Shown: positions 16,401 through 24,839 of the stretch, one piece after another
Position numbering within the stretch: position 1 is the stretch's first letter
Layout: every line of letters starts with the position of its first letter
Assembly: GCF_040545875.1 (NCBI RefSeq)
Contig: NZ_JBEPMR010000001.1
Origin: Faecalicatena_A orotica
GTDB lineage: Bacteria; Bacillota; Clostridia; Lachnospirales; Lachnospiraceae
Reading direction: 5' to 3' (one strand)
DNA length: 64,000 nucleotides
The notes under the pieces: model-generated
What the model saw: the letters and a program-made list of their open reading frames with translations, nothing else
What the model was told of the DNA's origin: nothing
Databases searched by the model: none
Translations under genes and position numbers: made by a program

Positions 16401-17246
16401 TTATGGCTTCGTCAGGTTATCCACAAACTGCTGGATCAGTCCCGCCTGATATTCACCCTGGAATGTATTGTTTTTCACCTTTTCCACCGCTGCCTCAAGC
16501 TGTTCCCAGCTTTCAGACTCATGGGATACGAGAATCGGATAATACAGGACACCGTTTGATTGTGCCGCATCCATGTCTCCTGGTGCATCTCCAGTCATCA
16601 GGACATGTTCCTTCGCATATCCATAAGTCAGCAGCCTTTCGATACAGCTTTTCTTGGACCCTGCATTCTGCGCCAGAAGCACATCCACATATGTGAGAAG
16701 TCCGAATCTCGTCCATTCTTCCTTCACAGCCTCATAATTGGCCGAGGATACAATGGCTATATCACATGTCTCATGAAGCTTCCTGATGACATCCTGAACA
16801 TGTTCAAATGGCCTGATATCCTCTTTCGGCAGTTCCGTAATTGCCTTATTTACTTCCCGTGACCAGTTCAGTGCCTTTTTCATACAAATACTGCCCGTTT
16901 CGTCAATCGCCTGTTCAAGCGCTGCATTAGACAGCTCATCGGAATCCTCCGTCCATTTTACAAATGTCTGTACATCTTCGATCTTTGCATATAGCCGGTC
17001 CGCTTCCTCAAGAGCCGCCGCAAGGCCCTTGAAACGGTTGATCCCTCTTGTCATAGAATAGAGGTTTACCTGATTCCAGCGCTTCAGGATTTCCTCCCTG
17101 TGGGCATCCAGCCCCCATTCTGTTATCATACACGGCCCAAAACAGCGGATATGTTTGATATCCATGCTGTCTATGGCACATCCGTCCGAATCAATGCAGA
17201 CAAGATATTCTTTCTTTTTACTAAAATCTGAAAAGGGATTACTCAT
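16401..17246 (-). CDS. HAD-superfamily hydrolase
   Basis: A 281-residue protein with motif I CIDSDGCAIDSMD (the first Asp being the nucleophile), motif II AIVSSANYEAV, a Lys in AGSKKSCIERLL, and motif IV MTGDAPGDMDAA. This is a complete HAD phosphatase or phosphonatase active site with a large helical cap between residues 30 and 160. DSDG in place of the usual DxDGT is a mild variation. As first gene of the HAD-GH3-GPH unit it may dephosphorylate a sugar phosphate from that pathway. The start at 17246 lies downstream of a divergent promoter region shared with the AraC gene. Confidence 0.82.
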   Translation of the reverse strand: MSNPFSDFSKKKEYLVCIDSDGCAIDSMDIKHIRCFGPCMITEWGLDAHREEILKRWNQVNLYSMTRGINRFKGLAAALEEADRLYAKIEDVQTFVKWTEDSDELSNAALEQAIDETGSICMKKALNWSREVNKAITELPKEDIRPFEHVQDVIRKLHETCDIAIVSSANYEAVKEEWTRFGLLTYVDVLLAQNAGSKKSCIERLLTYGYAKEHVLMTGDAPGDMDAAQSNGVLYYPILVSHESESWEQLEAAVEKVKNNTFQGEYQAGLIQQFVDNLTKP

Positions 17247-17330
17247 TGTTCCATGTCCTCTCTTTCTCTTCTGATATAGTTAGCATACCCGTTTTTCCTC
17301 TATAAAAGAATAATAATATCCATTGTTTTT

Positions 17331-17346
17331 AGCACAATATTATGCT
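17331..17346. promoter_or_regulatory. Operator-like palindrome in the HAD/AraC divergent region
   Basis: AGCACAATATTATGCT is a 16-bp near-palindrome about 70 bases before the AraC start and 85 before the HAD start. On the minus strand a TATGCT -10 without a clear -35 lies about 40 bases further on, as expected for an activator-dependent promoter. This is inference from position only. Confidence 0.35.
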
Positions 17347-17415
17347 ATTTTATAAATACAAACTATTTTGTCATATTTTGACGAATTATATATTTCCTTT
17401 GCGAGGTGGCAAACT

Positions 17416-18648
17416 ATGGAACATAAACAACTGGAACTATTTTGTCAGGCTGTCACTGCCTGTAATGTAGGCTGCTGTGTAATCTTTAAAGATAACTCGA
17501 ATCTCTCCCAGACTGACAACGGACTGCGTCTTCGTCTATATGAGGACTATAATTACCAGACTCTTCAGGTTTTTCTGGAACAATACATAACACCCGGCAG
17601 GCTCGTCCGATATGAAGATGCTTTCGGGATGTTCCACATGCTCCTGCATATCCCTTCCCAGTATTTGTATGATTACGAATCTCCTCATTTTGTGATCGGC
17701 CCTTATCTTGAAAGCAGGCCGCCAGAGGAACAGGTACAGCAGGTTATGGAGCGGATGCACATCCCGGACCAGCTGTATCAGGACATCCGGCTCTTTTACG
17801 ACTCCACGCCGGTACTCCCCGATATGGAGAGTTTTGAGTCTCTCGTTCTAAACCTGTCACAGGGACTGTTTCACACGGAATATACAGTCTCGCACCTGCC
17901 AGACAAGAATGAACTTTATATGGAAAACTCCCCCATGATTTTAAAGCTGCGCGAGAGGCCGCAGATTTCTGTCAGTACAATTGAGGAGCGCTACGAGGTG
18001 GAGAACCAGATGCTGGCTGCCGTATCCGCAGGTGATGACAAGAGCGCCCATGAATTATACCAGAAATTCCAGACCTTCCAGCTTCGTCCCAGATCAGACA
18101 ACGCCCTGCAGAATAAAAGGCATGGGGTCATTATCCTGAATACACTCTTTCGCAAGGCCGTGGAATCCGGAGGGGTGCCCCCGCTTTATATCGACGACCT
18201 TTCCGGGAAATTTGCCATCCTGATCAATGAAGCCCGGACAGAAAGGGCACTGGACCACCTTTCTACAGATATGGTACACAAATACTGCCTGATGGTGAAA
18301 AATCATTCTATGTCCGGCTACTCCAAGGTCGTGAAGGAAGTCATTTCCTATATCGACTTTCACTATGCAGAAGATTTAAGTCTCGCATTTTTCGCGGAGA
18401 TGTTCAGTATGAGTAAAAACTACCTCTCCGGGCTCTTTAAAAAAGAAACCGGGACCACCCTGACTGATTATATTCATCAGGTACGTATACGAAGGGCGGT
18501 CACACTGATTAATTCCTCTTCCCTGTCAATCACGACCGTTGCCGCTTCCTGCGGATACAACGATATCAATTATTTTATACGGATCTTCCGGCGTTCCCTC
18601 GGAATGTCGCCGAAGCAGTACCAGAAGTCCATCCTGCACCCGGAGTAG
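17416..18648 (+). CDS. AraC-family transcriptional regulator
   Basis: About 410 residues. The C-terminal 100 residues contain two helix-turn-helix units (LSLAFFAEMFSMSKNYLSGLFKKE and ITTVAASCGYNDINYFIRIFRRS, ending GMSPKQYQKS), the standard AraC/XylS DNA-binding domain. The N-terminal 300 residues are a cytoplasmic sensor domain without membrane segments. The frame can be read from a TTG at 17368, but a GAGGTGG site precedes ATG 17416. It lies divergent to the HAD-GH3-GPH unit and immediately before an ABC importer, so it probably activates both when the glycan is present. Confidence 0.9.
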   Translation: MEHKQLELFCQAVTACNVGCCVIFKDNSNLSQTDNGLRLRLYEDYNYQTLQVFLEQYITPGRLVRYEDAFGMFHMLLHIPSQYLYDYESPHFVIGPYLESRPPEEQVQQVMERMHIPDQLYQDIRLFYDSTPVLPDMESFESLVLNLSQGLFHTEYTVSHLPDKNELYMENSPMILKLRERPQISVSTIEERYEVENQMLAAVSAGDDKSAHELYQKFQTFQLRPRSDNALQNKRHGVIILNTLFRKAVESGGVPPLYIDDLSGKFAILINEARTERALDHLSTDMVHKYCLMVKNHSMSGYSKVVKEVISYIDFHYAEDLSLAFFAEMFSMSKNYLSGLFKKETGTTLTDYIHQVRIRRAVTLINSSSLSITTVAASCGYNDINYFIRIFRRSLGMSPKQYQKSILHPE

Positions 18649-18727
18649 ATGGGATTGTGTATATAGATAAAATCAATAAAAGCGTCTGATATATGTGAAT
18701 AAATTATCATGAAATCCATCCTGTGTC

Positions 18728-18756
18728 TTGAAACCGGATGCTGAATTGGATATACT
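18728..18756 (+). promoter_or_regulatory. Sigma-A promoter of the ABC importer operon
   Basis: TTGAAA (18728-18733), 17 bases, TATACT (18751-18756), about 50 bases before the lipoprotein start codon. Confidence 0.75.
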
Positions 18757-18808
18757 GAAAGGACATGGATAAAAAATGTGTCGAATCCTGACACATAAGG
18801 AGGGCTTT

Positions 18809-20089
18809 ATGAAAAAGAAACTGTTAAGTGTGCTTCTGTGCACAGCCTTAATCGGAACGCTTGCGGCAGGATGCAGTTCGAAAAAGGGTGCAGAGGCATC
18901 ACCAAAAGAAGATTCAAAAACTGAGGGAAAAGAAATCACGGTTATGGTCCCGGAATGGGCCGTGCCGAGTGATGACATGCTAGATGCATTCACAGAGGAC
19001 AGCGGAATCAACGTGGTTATGAATGTGGTCAGCTGGGATGATATCCGCGATAAGGTTGCAATCGCAGCTTCAGGCGGCACAGCCGCTGCTGATGTAATCG
19101 AGGTCGACTGGTCATGGGTCGGTGAGATGAACAGCGCCGGATGGCTCGAAGAGATTGAGATGACCGACGAAGACAAGGCAGATATGCCAACACTTGAGAC
19201 ATTTTCCATTGACGGGAAGGTACTGGCAGTGCCTTATGCCAATGACTACAGAATTGCCTACTATAACAAAGAACATTTCAAGGCGGCCGGAATCGAGAAG
19301 GCCCCCCAGACATGGGATGAAGTATATGATGCACTGAAGAAGATCAAAGATGCCGGAATCGTGGAGTATCCTTATACGATGCCGATGAATGCGGATGAAT
19401 CCGCTACAACCTCCATGATGTGGATGGCATTTTCCAGAAGCGGGCAGGTCTTCAATGATGACGGAACATTGAATAAAGATGCCGTCAGTGATGCCCTTGA
19501 ATTTGAAAAGAAACTGGTCGACGAAGGATTCACAGACCCGGCCTCCAAGACTGCATCCGGCATGGATGCCTACCGCAAGCTTACGGCAGGTGAGGCAAGT
19601 TTTATGGTAGGGCCTACAAAGTTTGTCGGCATCAGCAACAACGAAGAGGAATGCAGCGTGGTAGGACAGATCGAAGCGATCCTCCTGCCGGGCAAAGACG
19701 GGACTTCCCCGCAGACGATGCCTCTTCCGGAAGCAGTCGGCATTACGAAGTTTTCCGAGAACAAGGATGCAGCTAAAGAATTCGTGAAATGGTATACTTC
19801 GGCAGAGACACAGAAAGAGCTGTATCAGGCAAACAGTTCCATTCCTACAAGAAACGCTGTGCTCAGTGACCTGATCAATGACGGAACGATCCAGAATGCG
19901 GGAGCCATGCTCGAAGAGGCAAAGCTGATTAAATCCCCGTTCCCGAACGGAATCCCGTCCTATTACTCTGAGATGAGCAATGCTATCTACAACAATGTTA
20001 ACAAGATGGTGCTCGGAGAGATTTCCGCACAGGAAGCGTTCGACGCGATGGATAAGAAGGTAACCGAATTAGCCGGCAATGAAGAATAA
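18809..20089 (+). CDS. Extracellular solute-binding lipoprotein, family 1 (sugar ABC importer)
   Basis: About 426 residues. MKKKLLSVLLCTALIGTLAAGCSS is a canonical lipoprotein signal with lipobox LAAGC. The mature domain matches type 1 sugar-binding proteins: IAASGGTAAADVIEVDWSW, VPYANDYRIAYYNKEHFKAAG and ASFMVGPTKF-type segments. The ORF opens earlier at 18776, but AAGGAGGG before ATG 18809 and the signal peptide fix the start. It is the first gene of the operon binding protein, permease, permease. It probably delivers a di- or oligosaccharide related to the neighbouring GH3 and GPH genes. Confidence 0.93.
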   Translation: MKKKLLSVLLCTALIGTLAAGCSSKKGAEASPKEDSKTEGKEITVMVPEWAVPSDDMLDAFTEDSGINVVMNVVSWDDIRDKVAIAASGGTAAADVIEVDWSWVGEMNSAGWLEEIEMTDEDKADMPTLETFSIDGKVLAVPYANDYRIAYYNKEHFKAAGIEKAPQTWDEVYDALKKIKDAGIVEYPYTMPMNADESATTSMMWMAFSRSGQVFNDDGTLNKDAVSDALEFEKKLVDEGFTDPASKTASGMDAYRKLTAGEASFMVGPTKFVGISNNEEECSVVGQIEAILLPGKDGTSPQTMPLPEAVGITKFSENKDAAKEFVKWYTSAETQKELYQANSSIPTRNAVLSDLINDGTIQNAGAMLEEAKLIKSPFPNGIPSYYSEMSNAIYNNVNKMVLGEISAQEAFDAMDKKVTELAGNEE

Positions 20090-20118
20090 CAAGGCAAAAG
20101 AAGCGGAGAATCGAATAC

Positions 20119-20994
20119 ATGAAGAGAAAAACCAAAGGAGCGCTGGGCATTGCGCTCCTTTTGCCGATTATTATTATCATGGCAGTACTTGTGTACTACC
20201 CGATCATTAAGACATTTTCATACAGTATGCAGAAGATGAAGCTGACTGCCCCGCAGGATACCGGTTTTGTAGGCTGGGCGAATTATCAGGCCGTACTGAA
20301 ATCTGATTCGTTCTGGTACAGTCTTCAAAATACGCTCTTTTTACTCGTTGTGGTCGTTCTGATCACAACTGTTTTTGGTATCTGTGTAGCACTCATGCTG
20401 AATGTGGATACGAAGATTTCCGGTGTCCTGATGGCCGCTGCCGTCCTTCCCTGGGCGCTGCCGCCTGTTGTGAATGGGATTATCTGGCGTTTTATCTTCT
20501 ATCCGGGTTACGGTTTTATGAATAAGCTGCTAATTGGCATTGGCGTAATCGACAGCCCAATCGAATGGATGTCCCGCCGTTTCCTCCTGCTCTTTGTCGT
20601 GGCACTCGTCGTCGCATGGCGCAGTATCCCGTTTACGGCTATTGTATGTCTCGCGGGCCTGCGTGCCATCCCGCACGACCTCTATGAGGCCGCAAGGATC
20701 GACGGGGCAGGAAGGTGGTCCGCGTTCCGCCATATTACAGGACCGCTCATGGTCCCCTTTGTCGGGATCGGGATCACATCCGCATCCATCACGGCAATCA
20801 ACATCTTCGATGAGATCGTGGCCCTTGCCGGATACAGCGACCTCGGAAAGAACCTTCTGATCGAGAGCTACCTCACCACGTTCTCGTTCCTCGATTTCGG
20901 AAAAGGCAGTGCCCTGACCTATATTATCATGCTGATCTCTGCAGTGCTCGGATTCTTCTATCTTAAGAACCTGACGAGGGAGGTGGAATACTAA
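20119..20994 (+). CDS. ABC sugar permease, MalF/UgpA type
   Basis: A 291-residue protein with six membrane helices and the cytoplasmic EAA loop YEAARIDGAGRWSAFRHITGP (about residues 190-210), which docks the ATPase. The N-terminus KTKGALGIALLLPIIIIMAVLVYYP is the first helix. Its stop codon TAA shares one base with the ATG of the next permease, a typical coupled pair. No ATPase gene is present in this operon, so a shared MsmK/UgpC-type ATPase from elsewhere in the genome is expected. Confidence 0.92.
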   Translation: MKRKTKGALGIALLLPIIIIMAVLVYYPIIKTFSYSMQKMKLTAPQDTGFVGWANYQAVLKSDSFWYSLQNTLFLLVVVVLITTVFGICVALMLNVDTKISGVLMAAAVLPWALPPVVNGIIWRFIFYPGYGFMNKLLIGIGVIDSPIEWMSRRFLLLFVVALVVAWRSIPFTAIVCLAGLRAIPHDLYEAARIDGAGRWSAFRHITGPLMVPFVGIGITSASITAINIFDEIVALAGYSDLGKNLLIESYLTTFSFLDFGKGSALTYIIMLISAVLGFFYLKNLTREVEY

Positions 20995-21833
20995 TGAAAA
21001 CAAAAAGCGGAAAAGTATTGTATGTCATCGTTGTGGCATTGTTTCTGGTATTCACAATTGGCCCCTTTGTCTGGGCTTTCTTAATCTCGGTGACGCCTGA
21101 ATTTGAGATGTTCAAGAACACAATGAAGATGCTGCCAAGCAAGGTGAACTGGGAGAATTATATCACCCTGTTCGCGACCTCCTCACGGCAGAGTAAGATT
21201 CTGTTTCAGGGAATGTCAAACTCCCTCAAGGCAGTCGGCATCACCCTCCTGATCGGCCTTCCGGTCGCCATGATGTCCGCCTACGCGCTTGCCAGACTGG
21301 AATTTAGGGGAAAGAAACTGATTAAAAATGCAGTCCTCATCACAATGGTAATCCCTGTATTTGCCACGGTTATCCCCCTTTACAGGATCTTTGTGTCCTA
21401 CCATCTGCTGGATAAGATCTTCTGGCTCAGCCTCGTGTATGCAAGTTCCTTTTTGCCCATGAGTGTCTGGCTGATGCTTAATTACTTCAGCACAATACCC
21501 GTGGAAATAGAAGAAGCCGCCCGTGTGGACGGCTGCGGCAGGATTCGGACCTTCTTCGAGATTCTGCTCCCAGTTGCCTACCCCGTCGTGATATCCAGTG
21601 CACTCATCATGTTCCTGAGCGCCTGGAACCAGTTCCAGATTCCGCTGATCCTTGCCTCTTCTTTCCAGACGAAACCCGTGTCCATCGTCACCAGCGAGTT
21701 CATGGTGAAGGACTCCATACAATACGGGATCACGGCCGCAGCCGGGCTGCTCGCAATCGTACCACCTGCGGCCACGGCACTCATCCTCCGGAAATACCTC
21801 GTGTCCGGAATGACGCGGGGGACTGGGAAGTAA
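20994..21833 (+). CDS. ABC sugar permease, MalG/UgpE type
   Basis: A 279-residue protein with six membrane helices and the EAA loop EEAARVDGCGRIRTFFEILLP (about residues 170-190). The N-terminal GPFVWAFLISVTPEFEMF and central ALARLEFRGK are usual for the MalG half of carbohydrate importers. It partners the preceding permease, overlapping it by one base, and ends the operon. A very large palindrome starts about 27 bases after the stop codon. Confidence 0.92.
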   Translation: MKTKSGKVLYVIVVALFLVFTIGPFVWAFLISVTPEFEMFKNTMKMLPSKVNWENYITLFATSSRQSKILFQGMSNSLKAVGITLLIGLPVAMMSAYALARLEFRGKKLIKNAVLITMVIPVFATVIPLYRIFVSYHLLDKIFWLSLVYASSFLPMSVWLMLNYFSTIPVEIEEAARVDGCGRIRTFFEILLPVAYPVVISSALIMFLSAWNQFQIPLILASSFQTKPVSIVTSEFMVKDSIQYGITAAAGLLAIVPPAATALILRKYLVSGMTRGTGK

Positions 21834-21859
21834 ATTTACTTCTTATAGATATACCGGAC

Positions 21860-22110
21860 GCCTGCCGGGGAATGGAAATGTACCCGCATGGATACGGGTT
21901 TGCACGATAAATGCCCCTAAATCAAAACGGAAACCGGCACGATGAACATCGCCGACAAACGCGAGAATGCTGATGCATTCTTGCTAAGTCGGCTGAACGG
22001 CAGGACTTGTAGTCCTGCCGTTCGTTCATGTACCGGTTTCTGTTTTGATGAAGGGGCATTAATGGTGCAAAGACGTATCCGTGCGGGTACATTTCCATTC
22101 CCCGGCAGGC
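21860..22110 (+). repeat. Giant T-shaped palindrome: 88-bp outer stem with two inner hairpins
   Basis: The 5' arm begins GCCTGCCGGGGAATGGAAAT at 21860 and its complement ends at 22110. The two arms of about 88 bases match nearly throughout, with several differences that leave G-U pairs on the plus strand. The 80-base centre folds into GCCGAC/GTCGGC enclosing GCGAGAATGC/GCATTCTTGC, plus a perfect 13-bp hairpin GAACGGCAGGACT/AGTCCTGCCGTTC. It lies between the convergent ABC operon and xanthine dehydrogenase gene. There is no ORF and no T tract. It may be a structured RNA or a non-autonomous mobile palindrome. Confidence 0.8.
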
Positions 22111-22200
22111 TGGTTCATCCAATTGGAAGATGAAATTTCGTTCCCAGTTATTGCCCCGACGGAATTAAGCAAGTGCTTGCTAGTTGCTGATATAATACCT

Positions 22201-24762
22201 TTATTTTTTTCCCTTTTTTTCGTATGGGGTTCCGGTGAGAGGGAGGGTGGTTTGGAATTGTTTGTTCCATTTGTAGTAGGCTGCGGCTATGGCGGGGGCG
22301 GTGGGGATGGAGGTGATTTCTCCGATTCCGATGGCTCCGTATCCGACGTCTACTCCGGGTTTTTCTACTATGATGGATTCAAGCTCAGGCACTTTGTCGG
22401 CTTTGAACAGGCCCAGTGTGCCAAACCGGGATACCGGATATCCGTCTTTGATCTCATACTTCTCTGTGAGGGCATATCCCATTCCCATGACGACTCCGCC
22501 TTCTATCTGGCCTTCTACGCTGACGGGGTTGACTGCCTTGCCTACGTCATGTGCTGCTACCATTTTCTTTATGGTGCCGTCTTCGTTTAGGACGCACATC
22601 TGTGTCGCATAACCATATGCCACGTGGGATACCGGGTTTGGTACGTCACTTCCCATTTTATCGGTTTTTGCCAGATATTCTCCAAGGAATTCACTGCCTT
22701 CCAGTTCCTCCATTGTCTCTGTCTTCAAAGCTTCCAACAGTTTTTCGGAGGCTCTTTTTGCCGCTTCCCCCGTGATCAGAGTCTGGCGGGAACCGGATGT
22801 CGTGCCGGAATCTGGTGAATCCGCCGTATTCGGGCGGCAGTATTTGATTTTGTCAACCGGTAGATTCAGTGTCTCTGAAACGACCTGGGTCAGCACGGTT
22901 CCGAGTCCCTGACCGATGCAGGACGCCCCGGCATGTATCTCTACGATTCCGTCCCTGATCAGCAGACGGCAGCGTCCCCAGTCGGGAAGTCCTACTCCTA
23001 CTCCTGCATTCTTCATGGCACAGGCGATGCCTGCATATGGCTCGCTCTCATAAATTTCTTTTACTGCTTCAAGTGTCTCTGCCACACCGGTAGATTCATC
23101 GGCGATCTGTCCATTCGGAAGCACCTGTCCCGGGCGGACTGCATTGCGGTAGCGGATCTCCCACGGTGAGATGCCCACCATCTCAGCCAGCAGGTCCAGA
23201 TTGCGCTCTGAGCCGAAACAGGTCTGTGTTACCCCGAACCCGCGGAATGCCCCCGCCGGCGGATTGTTTGTATAGACTGCTTTTCCATCAATATCCACGA
23301 CCTGGAAGTTATAAGGCCCTGCGGCATGGGTACAGGCTCTCTGCAGGACCGGTCCCCCCAGTGATGCGTACGCCCCTGTATCCGAGACAACGACTGCCTT
23401 CATTGCCGTGAGGTAACCGTTCTCGTCACAGGCCGTAGTAATGTCCATCCACATCGGGTGGCGCTTCGGATGTACTACAATGCTCTCCTGTCTGGACAGC
23501 TTTACTTTTACGATCCGCTTCGTCAGATAGGCCAGCAGGGCTGCATGATGCTGTACACTGACATCTTCTTTTCCACCGAATCCACCGCCGACTAATTTGT
23601 TTTCCACAATCACTTTTTCTGGTGGAAGGCCCAGCATGATACAGCACTCATGCTGTGTATCATAGGTTCCCTGATCCGTGGAATAGATAAACACACCGTC
23701 ATCAAACGGCATGGCAACCGCACATTCAGGTTCAAGAAATGCATGTTCTGTCCACGGCGTCTCGTAATGCCTTGTGACCTGATATTTCGATCCGGCAATG
23801 ACTTCATCCGCATTTCCCCTCACGAGGTGTTCATGTGCGAGGACGTTGCCTGACTCATGCACGAGCGGCGCACCTTCCTTCATGGCGTCAAACGGGTCCA
23901 GAACGGGATCAAGTACTTCGTAATCGACCTTTACCAGACTCTTCGCCCTCTCAAGTATATCCTGATTCTCGGCAGCCACAAGGCAGATAGCGTCACCTAA
24001 GTAATGTGTAACTTTACCTACCGGGATCATCGTATCCCAGTCCTGCTTCAGATGTCCGACCTTGACATTTCCCGGAATATCCTCCGCGGTAAATACTCCG
24101 ATCACACCTTCCAGCGCTTCTGCTTCTTCTTTATGTATCGCAAGCACCCTTGCCCTCGGGTATTCCGACCTTACTGCACTTCCGTAGATCATCTCGTCCA
24201 GATAGATGTCATCTGGGTATTCCCCGGTTCCAAGCACCTTTTCCGAAGCATCGATCCTTCGGATGGCGTCCCCTACAAGCACGACGCCTTCATCATCCGT
24301 GGCAGGCAGATTTTCGCGGAACATTTTTGCACTTAAAAGGATACCATCAATGATTTTCTTATATCCCGTACAGCGGCATATATTATTGCGTATCGCAGCG
24401 ATGACTTCCAGACGGGTCGGGTCCGGATTCACATCGATCAGGCCTTTTGCACACATCACCATCCCGGGGATACAGAAACCGCACTGCACCGCACCTGCCC
24501 GGCCAAATGCATATGCATAGACCTCCTGCTCCCGCTTTGATAATCCCTCGACTGTTACAATTTTCTTCCCCTCTAACTTAGAAAGCATCGGGATACATGC
24601 GCGTGTCGCCTTCCCGTCCACCAGAACCGTACAGGTGCCACATGCGCCCTGACTGCATCCGTCCTTGACAGATGTCAGCCTTAAATCGTCCCTTAAGAAA
24701 CGCATCAGTTTTTTATCCTGTCCGGCCTGATAATCCTTTCCGTTTACATGAACAGTTATCAT
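22201..24762 (-). CDS. xdhD: Fused molybdenum hydroxylase, selenium-dependent xanthine dehydrogenase (XdhD type)
   Basis: An 853-residue protein. Residues 1-155 hold two [2Fe-2S] centres: GCSQGACGTC (36-44) with the Cys of RACIPM, then CGFC and CRCTGY. Residues 165-853 form the Mo-pterin domain with GGGFGGKED, AGAFRGFG, ASCIGQGLG, TSGSRQT and the catalytic Glu in GIGEITSIP. There is no FAD domain. Fe-S plus molybdopterin fusion of this length matches the XdhD/TIGR03311 group, whose members are linked with labile selenium and with YqeB/YqeC/MocA, encoded just upstream here. It is expected to hydroxylate or dehydroxylate a purine such as hypoxanthine, xanthine or urate. It is the last gene of the leftward purine unit; no YgfM-like FAD partner is adjacent. 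Confidence 0.9.
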   Translation of the reverse strand: MITVHVNGKDYQAGQDKKLMRFLRDDLRLTSVKDGCSQGACGTCTVLVDGKATRACIPMLSKLEGKKIVTVEGLSKREQEVYAYAFGRAGAVQCGFCIPGMVMCAKGLIDVNPDPTRLEVIAAIRNNICRCTGYKKIIDGILLSAKMFRENLPATDDEGVVLVGDAIRRIDASEKVLGTGEYPDDIYLDEMIYGSAVRSEYPRARVLAIHKEEAEALEGVIGVFTAEDIPGNVKVGHLKQDWDTMIPVGKVTHYLGDAICLVAAENQDILERAKSLVKVDYEVLDPVLDPFDAMKEGAPLVHESGNVLAHEHLVRGNADEVIAGSKYQVTRHYETPWTEHAFLEPECAVAMPFDDGVFIYSTDQGTYDTQHECCIMLGLPPEKVIVENKLVGGGFGGKEDVSVQHHAALLAYLTKRIVKVKLSRQESIVVHPKRHPMWMDITTACDENGYLTAMKAVVVSDTGAYASLGGPVLQRACTHAAGPYNFQVVDIDGKAVYTNNPPAGAFRGFGVTQTCFGSERNLDLLAEMVGISPWEIRYRNAVRPGQVLPNGQIADESTGVAETLEAVKEIYESEPYAGIACAMKNAGVGVGLPDWGRCRLLIRDGIVEIHAGASCIGQGLGTVLTQVVSETLNLPVDKIKYCRPNTADSPDSGTTSGSRQTLITGEAAKRASEKLLEALKTETMEELEGSEFLGEYLAKTDKMGSDVPNPVSHVAYGYATQMCVLNEDGTIKKMVAAHDVGKAVNPVSVEGQIEGGVVMGMGYALTEKYEIKDGYPVSRFGTLGLFKADKVPELESIIVEKPGVDVGYGAIGIGEITSIPTAPAIAAAYYKWNKQFQTTLPLTGTPYEKKGKK

Positions 24763-24787
24763 GATATTACCTTCCTTTCTTTCATAG

Positions 24788-24820
24788 AGTTTCGCAAGCG
24801 AAACCCGCGCCTGCGGCGGC
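24788..24820. repeat. Tandem small hairpins between xdhD and yqeB-mocA
   Basis: AGTTTCGC-AA-GCGAAAC (24788-24804) is followed by CCGC/GCGG and GCCTGCG. The order and core sequence resemble the unit at 9292-9330 (AGTTTCTC..GAGAAACT then CGCCTGCG), so both may be copies of a dispersed palindromic repeat. Confidence 0.4.
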
Positions 24821-24839
24821 CGTCCGTCGGTTCCGGACC

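Noticed and set aside
18673..19209. 178-residue leftward ORF
   Set aside because: Antisense to the solute-binding lipoprotein; its Ser/Thr-rich composition is the complement of that gene.
21860..22110. Retron or CRISPR origin for the palindrome
   Set aside because: No reverse transcriptase, cas gene or spaced direct repeats are near.
22081..22590. 169-residue rightward ORF
   Set aside because: Starts in the giant palindrome and continues antisense to xdhD, with glycine-rich nonsense composition.
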